From NCBI GenBank assembly GCA_022266195.1, contig WHVY01000001.1, forward strand, positions 12,214,001 through 12,278,000: DNA of 64,000 nucleotides, read 5' to 3'. This DNA comes from Tetranychus cinnabarinus (Eukaryota; Arthropoda; Arachnida; Trombidiformes; Tetranychidae). The position numbers were made by a program, and so were the translations under genes. How positions within the stretch are numbered: position 1 is the stretch's first letter; the number at the start of each line of letters is the position of its first letter. The notes below the pieces were generated by a model, which worked only from the letters and a program-made list of their open reading frames with translations, had not been told where the DNA came from and searched no databases. This document shows positions 49,801 through 61,058 of the stretch, one piece after another.

Positions 49801-51837
49801 GTTGATGATTCAATGAGAGTTACTGATAAAAAAACACTTGAAATTAAGGTTTTGAAGAGCGTTAAATTATTGCCGATTCAAATCAAATGATTGCGGTATA
49901 AAATTAGTTTATCAGGTCAACAAGTATTCTGATTGATCATTGTAGGATTCAACTAAAAATAACTTCGCCTACTCTTGGTGGATTAGTTAATGTGGTTATA
50001 AAATTATCAATCAAACAATTGAAATCTACTTACAACCTCCAATGTTTGATTGATAATTTTAATTGGTTTATGTGCATCATTTTGTATGTCACTCAATTCA
50101 AAGTTTAATTTTTGTTGTATCGATAAATTTTTGTCCTGAAACACCAGAATCAAATATGATTCTTTCCTAGTAATTACCTTAATTAATCTGTTTCTGTTTT
50201 TGTCATATTTTACAGGGAAGACACAAAATTTATCAAAAATTTGGGATAACACAGCGACTGATCCTGGTAAAATTGCTGCATCTTTTTATTCTGGTTTATT
50301 TTCATATGCTGGATGGTAAGATAACCACGCAAAACATGGCAATTCAAAGTCATATCAATTACAAACAATTAATTTGACTATCAAGTCGCCTTAAATAAAC
50401 AAGGAAATATCAACTGAGCAAACAAAAGACCATGTTTATCCAGAAATTGTCTGAATTTGTTGGATTCATTGTTGGCTAATGTAAATTTTTCTTCTATATT
50501 TCAGGAATTATCTAAATTTTGTGACTGAAGAATTGAAGGATCCTTTCCGTAATTTACCTAGAGCAATCTATATATCGTTACCATTTGTTACAATAATTTA
50601 TGTTCTCGCCAATTTGGCATATTTTGTTGTCCTCACTCCTGATGAAGTGCTTGCTACAGACGCCATAGCAGTTACTTTCGGTGATAAAACTTTAGGATAT
50701 TTTAAATGGTCAATGCCATTTTTTGTGGCCTTGTCAACTTTTGGTGGTCTCAATGGAGGTATTTTTGCTTCAGCCAGGCTGTTCTTTGTCGGTGCTCGTT
50801 ATGGCCATATGCCAAGTTTTGTTGCAATGGTTAATATACGTTATTACACTCCAGTTAACTCCTTAATATTTTTGGTAAGTCTCAATATGAAAGCTCTGCT
50901 TAGCCATTATCGATCTCAGTCAAGATGTGGCTAATAATCAGTCAAGATTTACATAGCAATATTTATAATCTTTATGCGTATCAAAAAGGTTCTATCCCGA
51001 TAACACTGTATGTGTGAAAGTCGAAAGAATTGGGTTTAAGATAGTAAACAAAATTTTACTATCCAAATCTGATTCGGCTAAATCAATGGTTTTTGATCAA
51101 ACTCAGGAGTAAGAATTGAGGGATTAATTAATTCTGGTCTTTCAAGAGTTAAAATTAAACAACTATTCTGATTTTCCAGCGCTGCATTCAAATAAAATCA
51201 AAACAATGTAATTTTTAATCGACTCTTTTTGTATTTTAACAGGGTTTATTGACGCTATTATATTTAACAACAACCAAGGTGTATTCATTAATTACTTATG
51301 CATCCTTCATTGAATCACTTTTCACCACTTTGTCTGTTGCTGCTCTTATTTGGTTGAGATATAAGCAACCCGACCTGAATAGACCAATTAAGGTAAATTA
51401 ACAAGGCATTTGAACAAACTGAATAGACACTGAAGTATTACCGAATACTTTTCAGAGCTTATTACTTCTGCTTCAAGTGATTTATTCAAAATTTGAAGAT
51501 TTTAAACATGAACTCTATTATTTCGTTTAGGTAAATTTGGTCTGGCCGATTGTTTTCCTGATTGTTTGTCTATTCTTAGTGTTACTACCCACTTATACTA
51601 AACCTGTTGAAACGGGTATCGCAGCTCTAATAACTTTGATGGGGGTCCCAGTTTATATGGTAACAATTTATTGGCAAAATAAACCAAGAGTTTATAAATC
51701 TTTCATTGGTAAGACAATTTCGCGTTTGAAAAAAAGCATTTTATACTAATTTACTCTTTTTTCATTTCCATTTAGACTCTGTAACTAAATTTATACAAAT
51801 TTTATTCTTAAGTGTGGCCGAAGAAAAAAGCGATTGA
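46796..51837 (+). CDS. L-type (LAT) amino-acid transporter light chain, SLC7 family
   Basis: Exons are 46796-47306, 47778-47903, 50216-50315, 50505-50874, 51243-51392, 51531-51708 and 51776-51837 (498 residues, the usual LAT size). TM1 carries the substrate-binding GSGIF motif (GIIVGSGIFLTPKGVL), TM3 has CYAELGTSVPKSGGDYAYI, and VKWATRVQDAFTISKI and FSYAGWNYLNFVTEELKDPF are LAT signatures. The Cys in YLLQPLYDCSPPDNA is at the position that bonds the 4F2hc-type heavy chain. LATs exchange large neutral amino acids across the plasma membrane. Intron 2 is 2.3 kb with no gene visible. The last exon is chosen because DSVTKFIQILFLSVAEE resembles LAT C-termini; without that splice the ORF would stop at 51749. 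Confidence 0.92.
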
Positions 51838-51980
51838 AAACTTTTTTGATATTTAAATTTAAATTGTTTATTTACGTTTTTCATTAAATACAATCAAGCA
51901 AATTACAGTGTTGGATGCTTCTATTGAAAAATTTATATATTTTATAAAGGTGGAGATGAGATAAAAAAGTAATGATAATG

Positions 51981-52496
51981 TCATACTTTGAGGGAACCAA
52001 AGCGTTTTTGTCTTTTTGCTAATTTTTCTTGACTATCTAGTTCTTTGACAGATTCGGAAATAACACCAAAGCGTTCAGCTCTTTTCTTTAAGGTTTCAGC
52101 GTCACATTCAAGACCAGGAACACCGTCTTTCTTGGTTTGATTGGCTAAACCAAAGCGTTCAGCACGTTTTTTCAATACTTCAGCTGATGGTTTGTCACTT
52201 TTACCAATGCCACCATCTTTGGTCATTCCAAATCTTTGGGCTCTTTCTTGTAACTTGTCAGTAGCACCAAAACGTTTAGCTCTTAACGTTAACCGATCCT
52301 CGGCAGTCATAGTTGTAGTCTGTAAATAAAAGAAATATAGATGAGTTAAGGTCAATGATTGAAGGGAACGAGGTAAAACATTTTAAAAAATCACAAGTAT
52401 ATTTACCTTTTTAGCAAAGCTAGGTTCAGATGAGAGGTCTTCACTCTTTTCAGTTTCAATAATGGTTCGCTTGAGTTGAGTATTGATCAAAGACAT
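51981..52496 (-). CDS. SARNP/Tho1/MOS11-like RNA-binding protein without SAP domain
   Basis: Exons are 52407-52496 and 51981-52319 (142 residues). Five copies of an LxxRAxRFG repeat are visible: LTLRAKRFG, LQERAQRFG, LKKRAERFG (twice) and LAKRQKRFG. These repeats are the hallmark of the C-terminal half of SARNP (CIP29), Tho1 and plant MOS11, which bind the DEAD-box ATPase UAP56/DDX39B in TREX mRNA export. The SAP domain at the N-terminus of animal SARNP is not encoded in exon 1 or in the 200 bp upstream. Either it has been lost or a further 5' exon exists that I do not see. The gene is convergent with SLC7A, stop to stop 143 bp. Confidence 0.8.
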
Positions 52497-52643
52497 GATA
52501 AAGGAACTTGTAAAAATGACCTGATAACTACAGTCGCAAGTGATTCAATGGTAACATCTAAAACAGTGGAGCAATTTATAGCATTTGTTTACACTCGAAA
52601 TAATCGGTTTATTTCTTATTCAGCAAGACTCCGCCTTTCTTCT

Positions 52644-52658
52644 GGCGCCTAGATTGAA
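52644..52658 (+). promoter_or_regulatory. GGCGC-N4-ATTGAA element upstream of the SARNP-like gene
   Basis: GGCGC, CTAG, ATTGAA, 148 bp upstream of the ATG on the opposite strand. Same spacing and orientation as upstream of TPR, PAXIP1 and SCAP. A CCGCC box lies 9 bp before it. Confidence 0.4.
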
Positions 52659-54602
52659 TATTGTTTTTTGGTTAAACTGTTTAACTTATTTGAAACCTTT
52701 GTTTATTAATATTTTGTAAAGGCCTTAAGCTTGGATTAAATCTCTTAATTAACTTAACCAGAAAACTCGTTTTAAGAGTTTTACTAATCAAATTTACATT
52801 GATCTAAATCCGATTAACAGGTTCACACCAATATCGTAAGTGAAAATTCAAAGTTTTAAACTACAAATTGCTATTATTGATTTTAGCTAACAGCCTCCAG
52901 GCCACTTTCATATTTCAATTACTAATTAGTAGCATCTATTAGTAAATTTAATTAACTCCTAAGAGTAAACTTTCAACCCTCACAATTTATTGTCTTTGTA
53001 AAATTGATTGAATCAAGCAATTGTTAAATCAACTAGATATCAGCTTATTTCACATATTATGCACAACAACTGTCTTATCATTTTTCAAATTACTGATCAA
53101 TTCAACGTCTGATATTTGATTGCTATTTGTTTAATAAAATCTCGACAACCAGTTAAATCAATTGTTTACCAGGTCAACTCAAGAAACTCAATTTTACTGC
53201 GCAAGTTAATTGGAGCAAACTGTATAACACAAAGAGTTGCTTTATATTTAGTTAATTTAGCCTTGACCTTAACCTTGAACCAGTTTGTATACACTTTTAA
53301 CCCGATATAACCTTGAATTGGCCTAATGAACATCATTTTTCCTGGTTATTGGCCTCAAGTTGAACTTATAAACTCATTATTACATGAATCTCTTCCTTCT
53401 TTCCTTGACTCAAAATAGTAAACCCTGTTCTTGTCTTTCTTTCCTTTCTTTTTTTCTCCAGTCTTTTTTAGTCTTTCTATTGGATTCATGTCCCTACAAT
53501 AATACGGATAATGGTACATGGTAACCATTAAATTAGATTGTGATCCAGACATTAAATTGCTCTCAATTTTCATTTGTTGTTCATTTTAGGTAAACTTCGA
53601 GTATTCATTCAATTTATTGTTCGGAAATATTCAATTTAATTTGAGTAAATTCATCACGGATGATGCTAATTAAGGTATGTCTACTAATATTGGACTAATT
53701 TTCAAAATTAAATTACGACAATCAGATTAGACTTACAAGCACCATTCAAACATCAAAATAAAGGGACACTTCTCAAGAATGTGTTTTTGCAAAAATAAAC
53801 TAATTTTCATAAAAATTGTGAAGTTATGACTTTGAATGCCTGGATTTTGCCTTAAGTCACAAATATTATATTTTCCACTTCATACAGTAGACACTCGATT
53901 TTTTACCGAAATGGGGCGAAGAAAATCATAACAGTTCCATCCAGTTGTACCAGAATTTCGAAGAATCAAAAAATGGGGAAATTTGACCTCAAAGTTGTAC
54001 AAAAGATGTAATTCGCCTAATTCAACATAACTAAACATATAAAACGATTTTTCAAGGATTAAAAAAAGATTCATTTTTTTAAAAGCCTTTTGTAATCCTT
54101 TCCTAGAGGACTTCGATTTCGGATCTTTCAAGAGATTATTTTAAAATAAAAAGATCACTTTGCTGCTGTTGCGAGGTGCAAGTAATTTCTGAGTGAATAT
54201 CCGAGAATTTACAGTGAGAGATTAATTTAGGTTTGCTAAGAGCTTATAATTTTAAACTACACAGATAATATAGGGAATAATACAGTCGAAATCAACATTA
54301 ACTAATCTTTGACCTCAAGGCTTTGTTTTTTGAGAAATATTTTCCCAATCGAAATGGCTGTAAATGATTAAAATAGTATCTTGGTAATGGTTGCTCTTTT
54401 ATTCTGCAAAACCGATAAATTTTTAATTTCTCGGTGACATTATAACCAAAAACTACATACAACAGAATATTTTGATGATCATTTATAATTGCTGAGTGGC
54501 TCACACAAATGGATATTTATTAGAGTTATCGAAATATTCTTTCAATAATCACCAGAATTTAGTATGCTATGAAACATAAAATTAAAAAAAATATCTTTGC
54601 TT
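52659..54602. other. 1.9-kb intergenic stretch without a recognisable gene
   Basis: AT-rich. Short ORFs here are lysine/phenylalanine-biased and lack recognisable domains. The end should include the COPS7 3' UTR. Confidence 0.5.
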
Positions 54603-55421
54603 TCAATCAAACGATCTCGAGTCTCTGGACGTTCCTGGGCCAGACGGCTTATTAGATCGACGTGGAGTACGCTTAGTTTTACCAACATTTGATGCTTGAC
54701 TCATGAATAAATTCATATCAGAATTATCTTGTGAAAATTCGATGTCTTGACCGGAATTTTTCAAATGCATTTCAATACTTGATATCTGGGCCTCCAATTC
54801 TTGCTTTTCCTTTGAATGAGCGCTTTTTGTTGAATTTGCTTTAATTATTTGACTTTCAATGTCTGCAATGACATTCTCACAATTTGAACACCAATCTGAT
54901 AAAACAGTTATTATCGTTTCTAGTTGTTCCTCTTTAATGTCTCGAGATATAGTTGAGCTTATCTCTAACCATCCATTTTCTTGGTCCATTTTACCTTTAA
55001 TAATATTCGAATAGATTACATCTATAATAAGATTCTCCAGCTCTCTCAGATTATCTATCCCGAGTTCTTCGTTCAATTTATCATAACTTAGAATTTTGTT
55101 TTTACTCGCCAAATTCACCACAGTCAAGTGACGTAGTTTTGTTATCATTTGCTGCGTTAACGGCGGATATTTGGTTTCATTATAATCACAATAGTTTCCA
55201 TAAGCAAATAGCTCCAATAGTTCATAATATTTTCTATGGTCTTCTGAATCAGCCAACTCCTTAATATTGGGTTGTCTCAACAATTCTCCGAACACATAGA
55301 TTTGTGGATGATTAAGAACTTGCTTTATCAACTCAACTGCAGCCAATCCTTTACTTGCTTTGGATAAAACAATAAATTGTTGAAGAGCAGATGTAGTTAC
55401 TGGTGGGCTATCGACTTCCAT
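54603..55421 (-). CDS. COPS7: COP9 signalosome subunit 7
   Basis: An intronless 272-residue ORF from ATG 55421, close to the usual length. The PCI/winged-helix region spans about residues 10-160, with conserved YVFGELLRQPNIKEL, YYELLELFAYGNYCDY, YPPLTQQMITKLRHLTVVNL and LRELENLIIDVIYSNIIKGK. A coiled-coil helix follows (about 175-230), then a basic Ser-rich tail. CSN7 is a scaffold subunit of the COP9 signalosome, which removes NEDD8 from cullins and so tunes cullin-RING ubiquitin ligases. Animals have CSN7A and CSN7B or a single CSN7; a single arthropod CSN7 is expected. No defects were seen. Confidence 0.96.
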   Translation of the reverse strand: MEVDSPPVTTSALQQFIVLSKASKGLAAVELIKQVLNHPQIYVFGELLRQPNIKELADSEDHRKYYELLELFAYGNYCDYNETKYPPLTQQMITKLRHLTVVNLASKNKILSYDKLNEELGIDNLRELENLIIDVIYSNIIKGKMDQENGWLEISSTISRDIKEEQLETIITVLSDWCSNCENVIADIESQIIKANSTKSAHSKEKQELEAQISSIEMHLKNSGQDIEFSQDNSDMNLFMSQASNVGKTKRTPRRSNKPSGPGTSRDSRSFD

Positions 55422-56808
55422 AAGTATATATAGCTTTAGGAAATTCTCGCAGTTTCAAAGTAAAAAATATCCTAGAAGAAAAGAATCAAGTGAAAAGAGA
55501 TTAACATCATTAATACCGATGACTGCGAATAGCTCAAAGATATTGACATGAGTTTTACCATGAGTATTGTACTTACTGAATGTTGTCAATCTAGATCAAA
55601 TTATGGGCAAGTAATTTGATACAAAAATTGTTGAGATAAAACACTGCTTCAATCCTGGACAATGGTAAACAATTAAATTTAATTAAAAGAGTGAGAGAAG
55701 TGCAGCAAACATAATAATAACACAAAGCTTTAACTTTCTACCAATAATGATTTCTAGCGTTTCGATATTTTTTGAGTAAAAATATCGATACTTTAAATTA
55801 AGTACTCGATACTAAAAAACGCATAATTGACGAAATTATCAGGCAAAGAATTACAGAATTGAGCAAAAAATTGAGCTTTCAGTTATTTCTAGAGATCCCA
55901 AGTCCCACTGTCCAAACCCTTGCTTTAATTATAAACATAACCCCGTACCTTTGTGACTGATACCGATTCGTTTTAACCATACTTTTTTAATATCACGAAA
56001 CTGATGATTATTGGATCCAGCTTCAATGGATCGTTTAAAAACAATATATCGATATATTGATTTAACGTCAGAAGAATATTCTGATGTAAACATTAAATTC
56101 TGACCAAATCGGTTTAATTTATTTGTTTATGTTGTTAGCTAATTAATTTATTTTTTAAATAATTTCCATTGAAATTGAGTGTAATCTTAAAGATTCGACT
56201 TGTTATGTCGATATTTCGATAAGTTTTCTTGGTAAACACTTCTTTTTTAACTTTGTTATCATCAGCCTGTATCAACTAAAATGATGAAAATCAACCTTAC
56301 CAGTCATACTAATCAACTCAAAGTTGCTGTCGACCTTAAACAATGAAATTTTCCAACAATCGATTAATTAAAATATCCAGATCTATTTTGCTGATTTGGA
56401 TGGCGAAATAACTTGAGAAATAATTGGTAATGACAATACTAATCAACTACGATAAGAATGTTTTTCAAACTGTTTCGATGACAAGAAGGTAGAAACTATC
56501 ACTGGCAGGCACAACCTTCCGAAGCGAATTCAACTTTCACCTTACAAATCAAATGAATAAAAAGTCAACTCTTGTGATGGAGAAAATGAAGAAAGAAGTC
56601 GATTTGAAATTGAGGCGATACCTTAAGAAAGAGGCTGATCCACGATTATCGGTAAATATTAAGGAATCAAACTTTCTCTCGCCACTTTCACTGCTGATTT
56701 TTATCATTTTCATTTCATTTTCATCTTTGCACTCAACGGAAACAGATCTTTTCTAATAATTAAATCTATTATTTTAGATCCAGTGTCACTGTTCAAATTC
56801 ACATAACA
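55422..56808. other. intergenic, no confident gene
   Basis: Holds the COPS7 promoter and the promoter of secreted protein B. A lysine-rich ORF at 56553-56756, ending near a possible donor (TCG|GTAAAT at about 56650), is the only coding-like stretch and I cannot connect it to other exons. Confidence 0.4.
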
Positions 56809-59800
56809 ATGAATTATTTTGGAATTAGTTTGTGTTTTCTAGTTTTATGTAAGTAAAAAAGTGATCAACAAATTACTATGTCCCAAACTTTATTTGTCAT
56901 TATATTTAAATTAATTTCCCCTGTTTATCATATTTAATTCAGTTGTCGGACAAGGTTACGCTCAAACATGCCATCTTCGAGAACTGGATCTTTGTGCAGC
57001 AACGTTGCTAGTCTTTACCCAAAATCCTTCTGGAGGTAAGTAAAAATTTCATCCTTTTATGACTAGTATCTAGCTAGTAATTAAAAGCCCATGTGAGACT
57101 CTTCGTGTAAATCAATATTTAGTGACTTGACAAATCATATAACATACTATCCTCTAAAATTAACCATAATTGACCTGATTAATGAGGTAAAAACAAGAAA
57201 AATGATTCCCATTTCGATTAGATCGATTGTTTGATTTGACAGTCGATAGCTCAATGAGACTTCCTTGTTAGATGACCAATTTATTAGCCTGAAAACAACT
57301 ATGATGATTGTACTCGAAAAATAGGTCATTTTGATTGACACTCAAAAGAACGGACATAGTTGACGAAATTAAGAAGAGAAGAACAAAAATCAATTATTTC
57401 TTAATGAGCGATGTCAATTTGTGCACTTAACCTTGCTGATCATTGAAAGATTGTGTCAAAATTTCCTAAAAACTTCTATTCAAATTACGTTTATATCGAT
57501 TTCATGATTCTTTAAATTTGAAGAATGACAAATTATCAGAAAATTCGCTTTGACTCTGTCAAGGATAGTTAAATAATTAAGGTTTTCCTTTGATTGAATT
57601 CATTTTTTTTTCATTTGATCAAAATTTCTCCGTCCATTGAATAATCTCATCTTGAAACAGCTTACATATTGTCACAGATCAAAAAGAAACCAATTGAAAT
57701 GTACTTCAACCATTAAGATGGTAGTAAACATGAAATGTTATTTTTAAGCCAAAAAGCTAAATAAATAATCAAAAGATTAAAATAGTTTATTAATGATAGT
57801 TTCTGTTAAAGGGTAGCTGATAAATCACGGCGAAGCTCAATTCGGTATCGCGTTATTGACTAATCAGCGGAAAATTTACTCATTTGTCTAACTATTCAGT
57901 TAACAGTTGAAGTTAAGTTTCCTGAATCGTACATGTATTAATATAGACAAGTAAATTTTAGCATTAAAACTTTAACTTTAGCTAACCACTAATCTGATTT
58001 AATTTTAATTTCAATCTTATCTTAAATCAACTCGCTCAAAGCCAGATTTATGAATAGTCTGAAGCACCTTTTTCAGGCTGAAATTGAAAGTTAAACTTGT
58101 TACAGTCAGGATGAATAAAGGCCCAAATTGGGTTATTTTTCCTGATTCTTAAACTGAATGATTAAGCTTAATATTTTTGATCATCTTATTGAAATCCGGA
58201 AACAATTTATTGACCACAAACTGTTAACCACACCTAATCAAAAGTTTTTGTTCATTTCCATCACATCAATAGAGTTAAAACTGGTTTCATATTTTATATT
58301 AATAAACCATTGATTTATCAATAATAATCAATGAATACAATAAGCTTAGTGTTGCTCAACTTCACAATTCAAGCTTTTCATTAAAGCTAAACCCATATCA
58401 AATTTTCCTATTCAAATCTCAGCTTCATGTAAGAATTTTTGTCAATTCAATAATCGATTCATCGCTATAAATACAATCAATACCTGTTAAATTCAACGAC
58501 CTCCAAGCTGATTAATTCTTGGGTTAATTATGTTCGTTTGAAGGTGCAAATCTTACCTTTCAGTCTCTTGTTTTATCATTTATGGTTAATTTTCGTTGGC
58601 TTAATCATATTTAATGTCATGTGAATCATTTAAGAGTGACAAATCAGTTATTAACTGTTGAATGAGTGGTTAAGTTAACTATCTAAGGACAAATTTTTCA
58701 TTCCAAGTCTTACTCAGACTTTCACTTGAACCGAAAGAAATCAATTAATAATTAATAGTGATTAATTGGGGAGTTTTCAAAACCAATCACAATAAACACG
58801 ATTTAATTATTTTAACCTATTTTGACTTTTTTTTCAAACTTGTCAACAAAATGCGATACAATGTATGTTTGAAGCAATAATTGACAATTACAATTAAATT
58901 GTCGATATTACTTTTTTACATGCAATTTTCCAGCATTTCTGTATTCTATTTCATTTACGTTTCTACTTTTCTTTATCATCTCTTTCTCTCTTGATTTTGG
59001 GTTTGATTGTATTGACCTACAATATGATTGACTTAATAAGTTGTTGACAAAAACAATTGAAATGTTTACCTTTTGATCAGATAACCTTAAACCCTTCAAG
59101 CTGATTTGTCAATTATCCTTGTAAGACACAAAAATATTTTTTTACTGTAAACATTCCGATATTGATCATTAGACGGCTGTTGATTAGTGTCGTAAATTCA
59201 ATTTAATACCTTAATCAGCACTTCAAGAAATCGGGCTTTACAATAAACCTTGTCTCAGACTTAAACCATAAGCTTGAATTTCAAAAATTATTAATAATCG
59301 ATTATGTCTATTTATCTTACAGGAATTGGTACCAATGATGCTGAACTAAATAAGCAATGTGGTTACCTTAAAGAAGCTGATTCATGTCTGCGTAATTTCA
59401 CTCGAAAATGTACAACTCCTCTTCAACGAGAATTGATTAGTTTCGTTAGCGAAGGTGGAAATCGTTTATTAACTGAATACTGCACACCAGGAACCCAATT
59501 AAGACAGAGTTACCTTAAACATGCTAGTTGTCTTAGTCAAGCCACCAAAGGACAAAAAGGCTGTGTTAAAGATTTACAATCAGCATTAGAAATTGTAACC
59601 TCCGTTGAATGGGATCGACGAATCCCCGCTGGATGTTGTGCTTATCGCCGATTCCAGGGTTGTACTGAGAGTCTAGTTGAAACTAAATGTGGTAAAGAAG
59701 CTGTTGAGTTTATTAACATATTGCTTCGAATGGCCGCTTCAAGATTACCTGATATAATTTGCCAAGGATATGGACCTCAAACCAATGAATGTACATCATT

Positions 59801-59885
59801 ATTACCAGCACCTGGAACTTTACCCAAAGGAGCTCGAAGTAGTAGCGTTTTATCTCGTCTATTTTCAGTTTACACGGGACTTTAG
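56809..59885 (+). CDS. secreted Cys-rich protein, copy B (paralogue of 38159-39540)
   Basis: Exons are 56809-56848, 56943-57035 and 59323-59885 (231 residues). Exon 1 encodes the signal peptide MNYFGISLCFLVL. Exon 2 has CHLRELDLCAATLLVFTQNP, almost the same as copy A. Exon 3 keeps the Cys pattern (QCGYLKEADSC, RKCTTPLQREL, YCTPGTQLR, GCCAYRRFQGC, KCGKEAVEF, IICQGYG) and the tail GARSSSVLSRLFSVYTGL. Exon phases and exon 3 length (563 bp) are identical to copy A, but intron 2 is 2.29 kb against 0.57 kb. Secretion is likely; function is unknown. The intron holds no other gene that I can see. Confidence 0.85.
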
Positions 59886-61058
59886 AGCTGATTACCAAAA
59901 AAATATTAACCATGTTCTATGATAAATTATCTCTTTTCTTGTGATCATAGTTTATAATTTTGTTTTTGTTTTTGTCAATTTTTCATTCTGATTCTCATAA
60001 TTCAAATCTTTTTTTCTTTGTTTTTCTTCTTCACATTTATACTACACAATGTTCCTCCTTAAGCTCAATTAGTCTTCAAATTTCAAATTGAGAAGCAAAA
60101 CAATTTCTTTTCTAACAAATTGAAATTGGAAAATTTCAATAAATTTTTTTTCTCGAAGATCAACTCAAAGTTATTGTAACACTCCGCGACATTTAAGGTC
60201 TTCTGGTAGAGTTATACTCTTCCCAAACGCCTTAACATCTTGACGATTGAGAGAGAAAAGAGAGAAAGAGAGTTTCTTCACCTGGAAATCAATGGAACAA
60301 AACGTCAGCTAACTGCTTCCGGAGCAAACAGAATGGTCTTTCTTAATCTTTAGGTTATTTAACTTGTCTAGTTGTTTATTTGTGTTTACAACTTAAATTA
60401 ATAGAAAATAAAGTTGAAGATAATTCTTAATTCAATTTCTATTTATTATATAAGACCAACTATAATCTAAATTAGTTGATTAAAACCAATAAACTCCATC
60501 TCAAGTTTAAGGAAACCCAAAACATCTTACTTGTTACAGCTTGAACCAGTTTCCTGCTGTTGTTATCATAACCAATAACATCTGTCCGCATTAGCTGCGT
60601 TCAACTCTAGATGGATTTACAGCAATAGCTCTTCATATTGTGGTCAGCCTTTTGATTATTGTGTTATTAGTTTATAGTTATAAACTATTTGAAAATTTAA
60701 TTGTTTACTCTGTGATTCTCTATTTAATATATATTTTTATATTTTCACCCAATCTTCAAAAAAACATGCAACGCTTATTTTTGTGCCCGTTCTTTGTTTA
60801 GTACTAAAATCATTTGTTCAAAATGTCTTTTATGGAAAATTCTGGTCAAGTAATACTCATGCTTTTTAAATCAACTTCAAGTGATTATTCTGGTGTAATA
60901 CTCTGTAGTTAATAAATCTATCTAATAGATTGAACAAGCTCTGGAAAATCTACTATAACCATATGATACAAGTTAAAGTTTTCAAGCAACTGCAAGTATC
61001 CTGTTGAGTCAACTTTGGCTATATATTTCTCATTCCTGAATTATCAACTCAACTTACC
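59886..61058. other. intergenic, no gene seen
   Basis: The 3' UTR of secreted protein B and the EOGT promoter region. AT-rich, no repeats recognised. Confidence 0.5.

Noticed and set aside
51709..51749. SLC7A reading through to a stop at 51749
   Set aside because: A GTAAGA donor at 51709 and an acceptor at 51775 give a LAT-like C-terminus; kept only as an alternative.
56553..56756. Lys-rich plus-strand ORF upstream of secreted protein B
   Set aside because: The first half is coding-like and ends near a possible donor, but no partner exon or domain was found.
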